Positions 18,511-26,578 of a stretch of DNA of 44,933 nt are shown one piece after another; the stretch's first letter is position 1, and each line of letters starts with the position of its first letter. Below the pieces are notes generated by a model that had not been told where the DNA came from, made no database searches, and saw only the letters and a program-made list of their open reading frames with translations. The translations under genes were made by a program, and so were the position numbers. This stretch comes from Actinomycetota bacterium (GTDB lineage Bacteria; Actinomycetota; Acidimicrobiia; Acidimicrobiales; Ilumatobacteraceae), in contig QYPH01000005.1 of the NCBI GenBank assembly GCA_007279905.1, forward strand, positions 1 to 44,933, read 5' to 3'.

Positions 18511-19954
18511 ACCAACCGGATTTTTGCAATGGAAGCGCACAACACCAAAGCGTCGCTCGATTCCTGTGCGAGTTGCTGATTGGCGTGAGGTGTATGAAGT
18601 TTTTCCTGCAGACCAACTCAAGCATCAGGCGGGTCGTTGCATGGATTGCGGAATCCCATTTTGCAATAATGGATGCCCGCTTGGAAACTTGATCCCTGAC
18701 TGGAATGATTTGGTGTATCGCGACAACTGGCGCGACGCGCTCGAACGATTGCATGCAACAAATAACTTTCCCGAGTTCACAGGTCGTTTGTGTCCTGCAC
18801 CATGTGAGTCGGCATGTGTTCTCGGTATCAATCAAGATCCGGTGACCATCAAACAAGTCGAGGTGGAGATCATTGATCGAGCGTGGAACGAAGGCTGGGT
18901 TACTCCAATTGTTGCCTCGCACAAAACTGGTAAGCGCATCGCAGTGATTGGCTCGGGGCCAGCTGGACTAGCGGCCGCACAGCAACTCACGAGGGCAGGA
19001 CACGATGTGGTGGTGCTCGAGCGGGAAGATCGGATTGGCGGACTGTTGCGCTACGGAATTCCGGAATTCAAAATGGAAAAGCGACACATTGACAGGCGAG
19101 TCGAGCAGATGACGCAAGAGGGAACTGAGTTTCGTGTCAATGCCGCAGTTGGCGACAACGTTGACATTGATGTACTTGTTGCATCGCACGATGCGGTGGT
19201 GTTGGCGTGTGGCGCGACTCAATGGCGCGATTTGCCACTTCCAGGTAGAGAACTCACTGGTATTTATCAGGCGATGGAATATTTGCCGCCGAGCAATCGT
19301 GTGCAACAAGGCGACATGCATGACACAACGATAAGTGCCGCTGGAAAACATGTAGTGATAATTGGCGGTGGCGACACCGGTGCTGATTGTTTGGGCACGG
19401 CGCTTCGTCAAGGTGCTGCATCGGTGACTCAGCTCGAGATCATGCCGCGGCCACCTGAAGTTCGTGCAGAATCAAATCCGTGGCCACAGTGGAGTCTTGT
19501 GTTTCGCACGAGTTCTGCCCACGAAGAAGGCGGCGACAGGTTGTTTAGCGTCAACACCGATCGATTTATTGGCAACGCAAATGGCACAGTGCGCGCACTC
19601 GTGCTCAACGAAGTAACGCTGGTGGACGGCAAGTTTGTTTCGGTACCAGGAACGCAACGAGAACTGCAGGCCGACTTGGTGTTGCTTGCACTTGGTTTTG
19701 TTGGACCACAGAAACATGCGTGGCTCGATCAGTTGGGCGTTGCGTTCGATGCGCGCGGCAATATCGCACGCACTGAGGAATTTGTCACAAACGTTCCAGG
19801 CGTGTTTGTGGCTGGTGACATGGGTCGCGGACAGAGTTTGGTCGTGTGGGCAATTGCTGAAGGGCGTGCTTGTGCTGCTGGAGTTGATCAGTATCTCATG
19901 GGCTCGTCAACGCTTCCTGTGCCGATTGTTGCATCTGCTCGCCCGATGGCATAG
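18503..19954 (+). CDS. gltD: Glutamate synthase small subunit
   Basis: The 483-aa beta subunit passes electrons from NADPH through FAD to the GltB Fe-S centre. The N-terminal cysteines are in [17 protein letters not shown] (from about residue 46) and [10 protein letters not shown] (about 97-106). The first Rossmann motif is [15 protein letters not shown] for FAD, and the second is [17 protein letters not shown] for NADPH; the C-terminal [21 protein letters not shown] closes the FAD site. It overlaps the gltB end by 8 bases, with GGAG inside gltB about 7 nt before the ATG, so translation is coupled and the subunits are made together. Complete and typical in length. Confidence 0.97.
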   Translation: MGEPTGFLQWKRTTPKRRSIPVRVADWREVYEVFPADQLKHQAGRCMDCGIPFCNNGCPLGNLIPDWNDLVYRDNWRDALERLHATNNFPEFTGRLCPAPCESACVLGINQDPVTIKQVEVEIIDRAWNEGWVTPIVASHKTGKRIAVIGSGPAGLAAAQQLTRAGHDVVVLEREDRIGGLLRYGIPEFKMEKRHIDRRVEQMTQEGTEFRVNAAVGDNVDIDVLVASHDAVVLACGATQWRDLPLPGRELTGIYQAMEYLPPSNRVQQGDMHDTTISAAGKHVVIIGGGDTGADCLGTALRQGAASVTQLEIMPRPPEVRAESNPWPQWSLVFRTSSAHEEGGDRLFSVNTDRFIGNANGTVRALVLNEVTLVDGKFVSVPGTQRELQADLVLLALGFVGPQKHAWLDQLGVAFDARGNIARTEEFVTNVPGVFVAGDMGRGQSLVVWAIAEGRACAAGVDQYLMGSSTLPVPIVASARPMA

Positions 19955-19989
19955 TGACCTAGTAATCACGGATTAATCACCTATTCGCC

Positions 19990-19995
19990 TATTAT
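19990..19995 (+). promoter_or_regulatory. Candidate -10 box for the LysM lipoprotein gene
   Basis: TATTAT lies 8 nt before the ATG at 20004, one base longer than the leaderless spacing seen at other genes here. No Shine-Dalgarno is visible. Confidence 0.35.
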
Positions 19996-20003
19996 TGACC
20001 TCA

Positions 20004-20594
20004 ATGAAGAGCAGTACGAAAGCCATCCAACACGCAACAGTGGTCTTGGCGAGTTTGTTTTTTGTTGGTGCGTGCAGCACCTCAATTGCAGGCACTGCAA
20101 CAACAATTGTGCCTGTTGGTCCAACCGATTTTGCAACAATTCCTCCGGTGCAGTCAACGTTGCCAAATATTGTGACAACCCTGCCAATTGGCGCAGTGGG
20201 TTTCGAGCAGGTGTACACCGTGCGATCCGGAGACTCGCCAAGTCTGGTTGCAAACCTCTACGGGATTATGGTTGCCGAGTTGCTTTCGTGGAATGGTCTT
20301 GTTGCAACAAACCAGTTTCCATTTCCTGGTTCAATTCTCAAAATTCCTCCAACCGCAACTGTCAATAATCCGCAGATCAACGTTGCACCCGATGTGGCAG
20401 CGGGCCCAAGTCAGCCTGGTTGTGATCCGCGTCCTGCCGGCACCTACAAGGTCGCTAAAGGTGATTCGATGTATATCATTCGCAAAAAGTTTTGCGTCTC
20501 ACTTGCATCATTGCTTGGTGCAAACGGATTCAATAGTTCTGGTGCGTTGCTCTTCCCAGGTCAGATTTTAAACATTCCGGCATCTGGTAGTTAA
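20004..20594 (+). CDS. LysM-domain lipoprotein
   Basis: Predicted 196-aa exported lipoprotein. Residues 1-24 form a signal peptide with a lipobox (FFVGAC, lipidated Cys24). A Thr/Pro/Val-rich linker follows, then two LysM peptidoglycan-binding modules: YTVRSGDSPSLVANLYGI to GSILKIPP and YKVAKGDSMYIIRKKFCV to GQILNIPA. It should sit on the outside of the cell membrane bound to peptidoglycan; no catalytic domain is present, so a scaffolding or wall-anchoring role is likely (inference). I start at the ATG 20004 rather than the TTG 19995 in the track. The next gene, a metallophosphoesterase, follows after 17 nt and may be co-transcribed. Confidence 0.88.
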   Translation: MKSSTKAIQHATVVLASLFFVGACSTSIAGTATTIVPVGPTDFATIPPVQSTLPNIVTTLPIGAVGFEQVYTVRSGDSPSLVANLYGIMVAELLSWNGLVATNQFPFPGSILKIPPTATVNNPQINVAPDVAAGPSQPGCDPRPAGTYKVAKGDSMYIIRKKFCVSLASLLGANGFNSSGALLFPGQILNIPASGS

Positions 20595-20611
20595 ACAATC
20601 GAGGTTCTTCA

Positions 20612-21397
20612 ATGGCTCGCATAGTTGTTGCACAAATTTCTGACCCGCACATTCCTGGTCCGGGCGACGCACTCTTTGCAGGTTCAGACCCGGTAGGCAA
20701 CCTCACCCTTGCACTACTTCATGCATCGCGACGCACAAATTCCATCGTGATCACCGGTGATTGTGTCGCTCGATCAGGCACCGACAATGAATATGAGGGC
20801 TTTGCCAACATCTTGAAGTCAGTAGGTGTTGATGTTTCATTGTGTGCTGGCAATCACGACAATTCGCGCAAAATGCAACAGCTCTTCTCGTTGCCATCTT
20901 GTAATGGTCGACTTGATTATGTTGTTCCCCATGTCCTCGGCAATTTGGTGGTACTCGATACTTCACGGGCCGGTCGCGAAGATGGATCGCTCGATGTTGC
21001 ACAGTTGGAATGGCTCGACGATGTGCTGAGCGATGGAAAGCCTGCGCTGATTGCGATGCATCATCCATGCTTTCGCGTAGGCGGACCAACACTCGACGGT
21101 GTGCGCCTTGACGACGCATCAATTATCGGACTCCGTGAAGTTGTAGCGCGCCACAAAGTGCTTGGAGTAGTAAGTGGGCACGCACACATGATCATCTCTG
21201 CGCCGTTTGGGGGAACCACCGCATATATTTGCCCGTCGGTGGCGTACGAGTTTTCGATGAACGGACGCGATCTGAACTATCGCCCTGGGTTGCCCCAATA
21301 CATGGAATATTCGTGGGGAGAAGATGGCTCGGGATTTTTGGCGCGCGTTGTAACTGTTGCGCCTGACGAATCACTCTTGCTTATGGAGCACTTCTAG
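20612..21397 (+). CDS. Calcineurin-like metallophosphoesterase (CpdA-type class III phosphodiesterase)
   Basis: Predicted 261-aa cytosolic two-metal phosphodiesterase. The motifs appear in order: ISDPHI (Asp11, His13), ITGDC, AGNHD, MHHPCF and SGHAHM, which together supply the metal ligands. This set and the length match the CpdA/Rv0805 class III cyclic nucleotide phosphodiesterases, but related enzymes hydrolyse other phosphodiesters or wall teichoic intermediates, so cAMP is only one candidate substrate. GAGG lies 7 nt before the ATG. It follows the LysM lipoprotein, and its TAG stop overlaps the convergent ddl stop within the same CTAG. Confidence 0.88.
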   Translation: MARIVVAQISDPHIPGPGDALFAGSDPVGNLTLALLHASRRTNSIVITGDCVARSGTDNEYEGFANILKSVGVDVSLCAGNHDNSRKMQQLFSLPSCNGRLDYVVPHVLGNLVVLDTSRAGREDGSLDVAQLEWLDDVLSDGKPALIAMHHPCFRVGGPTLDGVRLDDASIIGLREVVARHKVLGVVSGHAHMIISAPFGGTTAYICPSVAYEFSMNGRDLNYRPGLPQYMEYSWGEDGSGFLARVVTVAPDESLLLMEHF

Positions 21398-22440
21398 CGA
21401 GCAGTATTACGGCGTCGTCGTGAATGACGATCAAATGCCAATGCAATGAGTTCGTCAAGCAATTCCGAATACGAAATGCCTGACGCTTGCCACAACTTTG
21501 GATACATCGAGATTGGTGTGAATCCAGGGATCGTGTTGATCTCGTTGCACAAAAATCCGCGTTTGCCTTCTTCATAAAAGAAGTCAACACGAGCCATGCC
21601 TTCAGCCCGCAGCGTGTGAAAAATAACTGCAGCAAGTTTTTGGACTGCCTCAGTTTCGGCGACGGTGAGTGGCGCAGGAATTATGAGCTGCGCTGAATCG
21701 CTCTCATACTTGTCGTTGTAATCATAAAATTCACTACTCGGAATAATCTCTCCCGGAAGCGATGTGCGAACGGTGAGGTTGCCAAGAACCGCAACTTCAA
21801 TTTCTCGCCCAACAATCGCTTCTTCTATGAGCACCCATTCGTCATACGTAACTGCAAGGGCTATTGATTCTCGAAGTTCATCTAAATTGCGAGCCTTTGT
21901 GACACCAATGGATGAACCCAAATTGGCGGGTTTCACAAATACTGGAAGTCCGAGAGTGTCGATTGCATGTTGAAGAGCGGCATCGGTGATGTGTTGTTCG
22001 TGCAGCGATACATATTTTGGTTGGGGAATCCCATTGACGGCGAGCAATTGTTTTGCGACTCCCTTGTCCATTGCAACAGCGCTACCAAGAACACCTGAAC
22101 CGACATATGGAATATTTGCCACTTCAAGAACGCCTTGCATCGTGCCGTCTTCGCCAAGTGGACCATGTAATAGCGGCAACACAACGGTGCGCTCAAAGCT
22201 GCGAGCATCGGCGACTATCTGTGTAATCGAAATCGGCACACCGGCTGCAATCAACTTGTCGGGCGAGTGATCGACAACGAGGCACCATTGACCTTGGCGA
22301 GTAATACCTACTGTGGTGATCCGGTATTTGTCGTTGTCGAGAGCGCGAAGCACATGCGCAGCCGTGACACAACTGACATCGTGCTCAGCAGATTCTCCGC
22401 CAAAGAGCACGACGACGTGAATGCGTTGTGGCGATGTCAT
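21394..22440 (-). CDS. ddl: D-alanine--D-alanine ligase
   Basis: ATP-grasp ligase that joins two D-Ala for the peptidoglycan stem peptide. The N-terminus VVVLFGGESAEHDVSCVTA, the ATP-binding FVKPANLGSSIGV, the omega-loop YNDKYESDS (Tyr expected for D-Ala-D-Ala rather than D-Ala-D-lactate) and NEINTIPGFTPISMYPKLW are all present. The protein is 348 aa with the ATG at 22440; the GTG at 22449 in the track adds only three residues. TACCGT lies 7 nt upstream. It is divergent from murF, whose product attaches the dipeptide made here, so the shared 81-bp region can coordinate both. Confidence 0.96.
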   Translation of the reverse strand: MTSPQRIHVVVLFGGESAEHDVSCVTAAHVLRALDNDKYRITTVGITRQGQWCLVVDHSPDKLIAAGVPISITQIVADARSFERTVVLPLLHGPLGEDGTMQGVLEVANIPYVGSGVLGSAVAMDKGVAKQLLAVNGIPQPKYVSLHEQHITDAALQHAIDTLGLPVFVKPANLGSSIGVTKARNLDELRESIALAVTYDEWVLIEEAIVGREIEVAVLGNLTVRTSLPGEIIPSSEFYDYNDKYESDSAQLIIPAPLTVAETEAVQKLAAVIFHTLRAEGMARVDFFYEEGKRGFLCNEINTIPGFTPISMYPKLWQASGISYSELLDELIALAFDRHSRRRRNTAR

Positions 22441-22447
22441 TAAAAAC

Positions 22448-22453
22448 ACGGTA
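22448..22453 (-). promoter_or_regulatory. Candidate -10 box for ddl (leaderless geometry)
   Basis: TACCGT on the minus strand, then gttttta (7 nt), then ATG at 22440. Confidence 0.5.
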
Positions 22454-22455
22454 CT

Positions 22456-22476
22456 AGCAATTGGCCAGCAATTGGC
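22456..22476. repeat. 10-bp direct repeat in the ddl-murF intergenic region
   Basis: AGCAATTGGC occurs twice (22456-22465, 22467-22476) with an 11-bp period, about one DNA turn, so a regulator could bind the same helix face twice. It covers the spacer and -35 region of the proposed ddl promoter. A partial third copy (AGCAATG) lies near 22492. Confidence 0.7.
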
Positions 22477-22509
22477 TCGTCACTGCTCCATAGCAATGCC
22501 GTTGCTCGG

Positions 22510-22515
22510 TAGGAT
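22510..22515 (+). promoter_or_regulatory. Candidate -10 box for murF (leaderless geometry)
   Basis: TAGGAT, then tgcgtt (6 nt), then ATG at 22522. No Shine-Dalgarno sequence. Confidence 0.5.
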
Positions 22516-22521
22516 TGCGTT

Positions 22522-23832
22522 ATGCGCTTGATGGCCGCCGATGTGGCGAAGGCGACCAACGGAACACTTGTTGGTCAAAATGCTCATCTGTCAGGTGTCA
22601 GTTTTGATTCGCGCAGCGTGCGGCCCGGGCAACTCTTTGTGCCGATTGTGGCTGAGCGCGATGGACACGAGTTTGTTTTGGCCGCGCTTGCTGCAGGTGC
22701 TGGCGCATATTTAACGACTGGCAAAACATTTGGTCGTACTTCGATCACGGTGCCCGACACGCTGGTGGCACTGTTGCAACTTGGTGCATGGGGTCGCAAT
22801 AAAATTGATGCGCAACTTGCCAACAGAGTGGTGGGCATCACGGGTTCGGTTGGCAAAACAAGTACTAAAGATTTTGTTGCCGCGGCACTTGGATCAATGT
22901 TGCGAGTAACAGCAAATGAACGATCTTTTAATAATGACCAGGGTCTGCCCGTGACAATCTTGAATGCACCAGACGATGTGCAGGCGCTCGTACTCGAGAT
23001 GGGTATGCGCGGCTTTGGTGAGATTGCTCGGCTATGCACGGTTGCTCGGCCAAACATCGGTGTCGTCACCAAGGTTGCCTCGGCGCATACCGAACGAGTG
23101 GGGGATATTGAGGGCGTTGCTCGTGCCAAGAGCGAACTCGTGACAGCACTCGATGCTTCGGGGTTTGCAATTTTGAATGCCGACGACGATCGAGTTGTCG
23201 CGATGCAGACGCTCACGAGCGCTCGAGTCATTACCTATGGTGTGTCGCCGACGGCAGATGTGCGAATGTCGAGTTGCGTGTTAGACGAACGGGCATGTGC
23301 TGCCGTGGTTGTTGAATCGCCGTGGGGTAGAGCATCGTGGAAAATGAATGTGCCAGGCGAGCACATGGCTCACAATGCGGTTGGAGCCATCGCGGTTGCT
23401 GGCGTAATGGGGCTAGATCTGCAGCTTGCAGCAGACGCCATATCGATGTCGGTCTTGTCGGAGATGAGGATGCAACATCGAATTGCACGCAGCGGAGCTT
23501 TGATCATTGACGATTCGTATAACGCAAACCCTGCGTCCATGGCGGCCGCGCTGCATGCCTTGAGCGCAACCACGGCAACTCGGCGCATTGCAGTGCTTGG
23601 AGTAATGGCCGAGCTGTCGGAGTCCGAACAAGATCATCTGCAGATTTCTCGACTTGCCAAGCAACTTGGCATCGAGATCATCGCTGTTGAAACAGATTTG
23701 TACGAGGTGCGATCTCGAACGCGCGACGAAGTCGTCGCAATGCTTTCAACTGTAGAAAACACTGCAGCTATTTTGATTAAGGGTTCTCGAGTTGCTCAAC
23801 TCGAGAAATTGGTATCGCTCTTAGTCAGCTAA
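22522..23832 (+). CDS. murF: UDP-N-acetylmuramoyl-tripeptide--D-alanyl-D-alanine ligase
   Basis: Cytosolic Mur ligase that adds the D-Ala-D-Ala dipeptide to UDP-MurNAc-tripeptide. The 436-aa protein has the MurF N-terminal domain (SFDSRSVRPGQLFV), the ATP-binding loop GSVGKTST at residues 108-115, LEMGMRGFGEI, FAILNADDD, VPGEHMAHN and the C-terminal DDSYNANPASM and ILIKGSRV motifs. It is placed beside ddl rather than in a mur/fts (dcw) cluster. Its last 12 bases overlap the end of the convergent MFS gene, with no visible terminator between them. Confidence 0.95.
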   Translation: MRLMAADVAKATNGTLVGQNAHLSGVSFDSRSVRPGQLFVPIVAERDGHEFVLAALAAGAGAYLTTGKTFGRTSITVPDTLVALLQLGAWGRNKIDAQLANRVVGITGSVGKTSTKDFVAAALGSMLRVTANERSFNNDQGLPVTILNAPDDVQALVLEMGMRGFGEIARLCTVARPNIGVVTKVASAHTERVGDIEGVARAKSELVTALDASGFAILNADDDRVVAMQTLTSARVITYGVSPTADVRMSSCVLDERACAAVVVESPWGRASWKMNVPGEHMAHNAVGAIAVAGVMGLDLQLAADAISMSVLSEMRMQHRIARSGALIIDDSYNANPASMAAALHALSATTATRRIAVLGVMAELSESEQDHLQISRLAKQLGIEIIAVETDLYEVRSRTRDEVVAMLSTVENTAAILIKGSRVAQLEKLVSLLVS

Positions 23833-25092
23833 GCGCTGACGTGCAGGCAAAGATTGTTTGTTGTCGAGAGCAGTGATATTGCATCGCCACGCAAGGAAGA
23901 GGGCGGTTACAGAACTGATCATCAACATTCCGCGAGAACCATATCGGTCGATGAGTGGACCAAAAACCATGTTGCCAAATGGGATGAGTCCACCGAAAGA
24001 CATGAACCATAATGCAAGCACGCGACCCCGAACTGCGGGTTCGAGTCGCATTTGCACAACAGTCATCATCGACGTTGTTGTAAAGAAATAGGCGAATCCC
24101 AAAAAGAAACCCGAAATAAATGCCGGCAGAGGCGATTGCGAAAGTGCAAAGAAAAACATCGCAACAGAAAATGCTGCGAATCCCCATTGAATGAGTCGAC
24201 GCATATCGACATGTGAAAAGACAGTGCCGATTGCAAGTCCGCCTAGACATGCGCCGAAACCCCATGTGGCATAGAGCCACTTGTAGGTGACACCGCTTTC
24301 GTCAATCTTGAACGTGAGTCGGGCAACTGCGGGGAAGAGACCAACATAAGGAAGCGAGAGCAGCGAAAACGTTGCAAGCGAAACAATCAGTCGACGCACA
24401 ACGGGTCTCTCGCGTGCGATAGAAAGACCAACAGTGAAGCGCCGCCAGCCCTGCACTGGGTCTGGCACAAGATCGGGCACTGTCACTTTGAGCAGCGCAA
24501 AAATAACAAACAAATATGTCGCGGCGTTGAAATAAAAGAACTGTGCTGTGGTGGCGCCCCATTGAGAAAAAACAGCAACGATGATTGGGCCAACGACGCG
24601 CGAGCCGTTGATGACGGTGCTGTTGAGTGCAATTGCTCCCGACAAATCTTCAGGCCGTACGAGCGATGGCAACATTGCAGACCACGCAGGCGCATTGAGT
24701 GCATTTCCGATACCCACGCCAAAAGCTGCCGCGAAGAGCGCCCAAATAGGTGGAGTGCCGAGTGCAAGTGTTGCGAGTGCCACTGAGAAAGAAAGTTGCA
24801 CAACTTGCATCGAGACCAGCCATTTTTTGCGGTTAAAACGATCGGCAATGACACCGGCAGGGATCGACAAGAACAGCAGTGGTCCTAATTGCGCAAAAAT
24901 CAACAACCCAACGATTGAAGCCTTTCCAGTGCGGTGATACACATATGCCGGAAGGACGACATTTTGCATCCACGTTCCAATATTTGAGCCGAGCGAGCCA
25001 AACCAGACAAGGCGAAAATCGCGAACTCCAAGTGCTGCACGAGCACTCCCGCGTTGTGGCTTGTGGATTGGGGTGTCGTTGGTATCGGTCAT
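23821..25092 (-). CDS. MFS transporter, EntS-like exporter family
   Basis: Predicted 423-aa inner-membrane carrier with about 12 hydrophobic segments. The N-terminus ALGVRDFRLVWFGSLGSNIG is typical of MFS_3 / EntS-type exporters. The loop 2-3 motif is GVIADRFNRKKWL, and the matching C-terminal half has GPLIDRYGSRGMLM. Members export siderophores, macrolides or other small molecules; no substrate can be inferred here, since no biosynthetic cluster lies alongside. The start is the ATG at 25092; no Shine-Dalgarno is evident. Convergent with murF, with a 12-bp overlap, and divergent from the small zinc-ribbon gene. Confidence 0.88.
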   Translation of the reverse strand: MTDTNDTPIHKPQRGSARAALGVRDFRLVWFGSLGSNIGTWMQNVVLPAYVYHRTGKASIVGLLIFAQLGPLLFLSIPAGVIADRFNRKKWLVSMQVVQLSFSVALATLALGTPPIWALFAAAFGVGIGNALNAPAWSAMLPSLVRPEDLSGAIALNSTVINGSRVVGPIIVAVFSQWGATTAQFFYFNAATYLFVIFALLKVTVPDLVPDPVQGWRRFTVGLSIARERPVVRRLIVSLATFSLLSLPYVGLFPAVARLTFKIDESGVTYKWLYATWGFGACLGGLAIGTVFSHVDMRRLIQWGFAAFSVAMFFFALSQSPLPAFISGFFLGFAYFFTTTSMMTVVQMRLEPAVRGRVLALWFMSFGGLIPFGNMVFGPLIDRYGSRGMLMISSVTALFLAWRCNITALDNKQSLPARQRLAD

Positions 25093-25123
25093 GTTCGTGG
25101 CGAGATCGGCAAGAATGCTGGTT

Positions 25124-25336
25124 ATGGATCAAACACTTGAGAGCGATCTCGCTGTCTACGATACAACAGCATCTAGCGCTCAAACGATGTCAAGCGTCAC
25201 CGCAACGAAGTCGACTTCGTGCAGTTCACCACGAGGAATTTTTTCCCAATGTCCACACTGTGGTTCTGGCTTGTATGCAGAACACGCACACTTTAGGTGT
25301 GGGTCGTGTGGCTGGCGCGATAGTTGCTGCGACTAA
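25124..25336 (+). CDS. Small zinc-ribbon protein of unknown function
   Basis: Predicted 70-aa protein. The first 40 residues are Ser/Thr-rich and probably disordered; the C-terminal third holds CPHCGSGLYAEHAHFRCGSCGWRDSCC, that is two CxxC knuckles 15 residues apart plus a final Cys pair, which should bind zinc. No function is recognisable. I start at the ATG at 25124 (MDQTLESDLA), since the track start at 25061 would run into the divergent MFS gene; 25115 is an alternative ATG. The stop is followed after 15 nt by the convergent ald stop. The reality of the gene rests on the clean zinc-ribbon pattern. Confidence 0.65.
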   Translation: MDQTLESDLAVYDTTASSAQTMSSVTATKSTSCSSPRGIFSQCPHCGSGLYAEHAHFRCGSCGWRDSCCD

Positions 25337-25351
25337 AAAAACTTGTTGCTG

Positions 25352-26479
25352 TTAAGCCAACGCGTCTTGGGGGCTGACAAACTCGGCGACGAGTTCACGA
25401 GCAACAGGCTCGCTTGTGATGTGCCCATTTGCAGTGTTGACTCCAAGACGGATTGCTTCACTCTGTGCTGCCGCACCACGTGCGCCAAGTGCTGCGACTT
25501 GTAATTGATACGGAAGCGTTGCGTTGGTGAGTGCGTAGGTGCTGGTGTTTGGCACTGCGCCTGGCATGTTGCCAACTGCATAGTGAATGACACCATGCAT
25601 CTCATAGACGGGTTCGGTGTGAGTGGTTTCGTGAGTCGTTGCGATGCATCCGCCTTGATCAACAGCCACGTCAACAATGACCGAGCCTCGCTTCATGTTG
25701 CGCACCATGTCTTCACTCACAACAATCGGCGCACGTGCTCCTGCAACGAGTACTGCACCTATGAGCAGATCGGCTTCAGCGAGCACTCGCTCGATGGCAC
25801 CACGATTTGATGCAAGCGTCGTGGTGCGACCAATACATATTTGTTCGATGTATCGAAGACGATCTAGGTTTTTGTCGAGAATAATTACTTCGGCTTGCAT
25901 GCCGGCTGCAATCCACGCAGCGTTGTAGCCAACATTGCCAGCACCGATGACAACAACCTTTGCTGGACGAACACCAGGTGCGCCACCCATAAGCACACCA
26001 CGACCACCCTGTGGGCGCTCGAGAAAGTGTGCGCCAGCTTGCGTTGCAAGGCGGCCGGCGATCTCGCTCATCGGGGCCAGCAAGGGCAGTGATCCATCTT
26101 CGAGTTGCACCGTCTCGTAGGCAATCGCGGTGGTTTTTGACTTGAGCAATGCTTGGGCAACTGCCGGATAGGCAGAAAGGTGAAGATACGTAAACAGTGT
26201 GAGATCTGGGCGCAAGAATCCAAATTCTTCAGCTTTTGGTTCTTTGACCTTGACGACCATTTGCTGGCTCCACGCATCGGCAGCAGTTGGCACAATTGTC
26301 GCTCCAGCGGTCACATATTCGGCATCGCTAATAGATGCGCCTTCGCCAGCGCCCTGCTCAACAAATACCTGCGTACCAAGTCGCTCAAATTCACGCACTC
26401 CATCAGGGGTGAGCGAGACTCGACCTTCTAAAGTCTTGATTTCTTTTGGTACACCCAGTGTTTTGATGAAGCTATCCAT
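25352..26479 (-). CDS. ald: Alanine dehydrogenase
   Basis: Cytosolic NAD enzyme interconverting L-alanine and pyruvate plus ammonia. The 375-aa protein (ATG 26479; the 439-aa track start is over-extended by 64 residues) begins SFIKTLGVPKEIKTLEGRVS, has pyruvate-binding Lys residues in VVKVKEPKAEEF, His100 in YLHLSA, the NAD motif VIGAGNVGYNAA and Asp in IVDVAVDQGG. TAGGGT lies 7 nt upstream of the ATG. It is divergent from the aminobutyraldehyde dehydrogenase. Putrescine-pyruvate aminotransferases release alanine, so Ald could recycle that alanine to pyruvate (inference; no aminotransferase in the window). Confidence 0.96.
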   Translation of the reverse strand: MDSFIKTLGVPKEIKTLEGRVSLTPDGVREFERLGTQVFVEQGAGEGASISDAEYVTAGATIVPTAADAWSQQMVVKVKEPKAEEFGFLRPDLTLFTYLHLSAYPAVAQALLKSKTTAIAYETVQLEDGSLPLLAPMSEIAGRLATQAGAHFLERPQGGRGVLMGGAPGVRPAKVVVIGAGNVGYNAAWIAAGMQAEVIILDKNLDRLRYIEQICIGRTTTLASNRGAIERVLAEADLLIGAVLVAGARAPIVVSEDMVRNMKRGSVIVDVAVDQGGCIATTHETTHTEPVYEMHGVIHYAVGNMPGAVPNTSTYALTNATLPYQLQVAALGARGAAAQSEAIRLGVNTANGHITSEPVARELVAEFVSPQDALA

Positions 26480-26486
26480 ACGAAAG

Positions 26487-26492
26487 ACCCTA
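26487..26492 (-). promoter_or_regulatory. Candidate -10 box for ald (leaderless geometry)
   Basis: TAGGGT on the minus strand, then ctttcgt (7 nt), then ATG at 26479. Confidence 0.5.
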
Positions 26493-26566
26493 CGCCACTG
26501 AGGGCACTGTATTTGATAGCCAAGAAGTTGAAAACGAGGTATTTCATACCAATTGTTCCGTCTGGT

Positions 26567-26572
26567 TAGTGT
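26567..26572 (+). promoter_or_regulatory. Candidate -10 box for the aminobutyraldehyde dehydrogenase operon
   Basis: TAGTGT, then tgtctc (6 nt), then ATG at 26579. The identical box and spacing precede the DUF3499 gene at 33650. Confidence 0.5.
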
Positions 26573-26578
26573 TGTCTC

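Noticed and set aside
22584-23231. 215-aa minus-strand ORF opposite murF
   Set aside because: Lies inside conserved murF; Ser/Thr-rich shadow composition.
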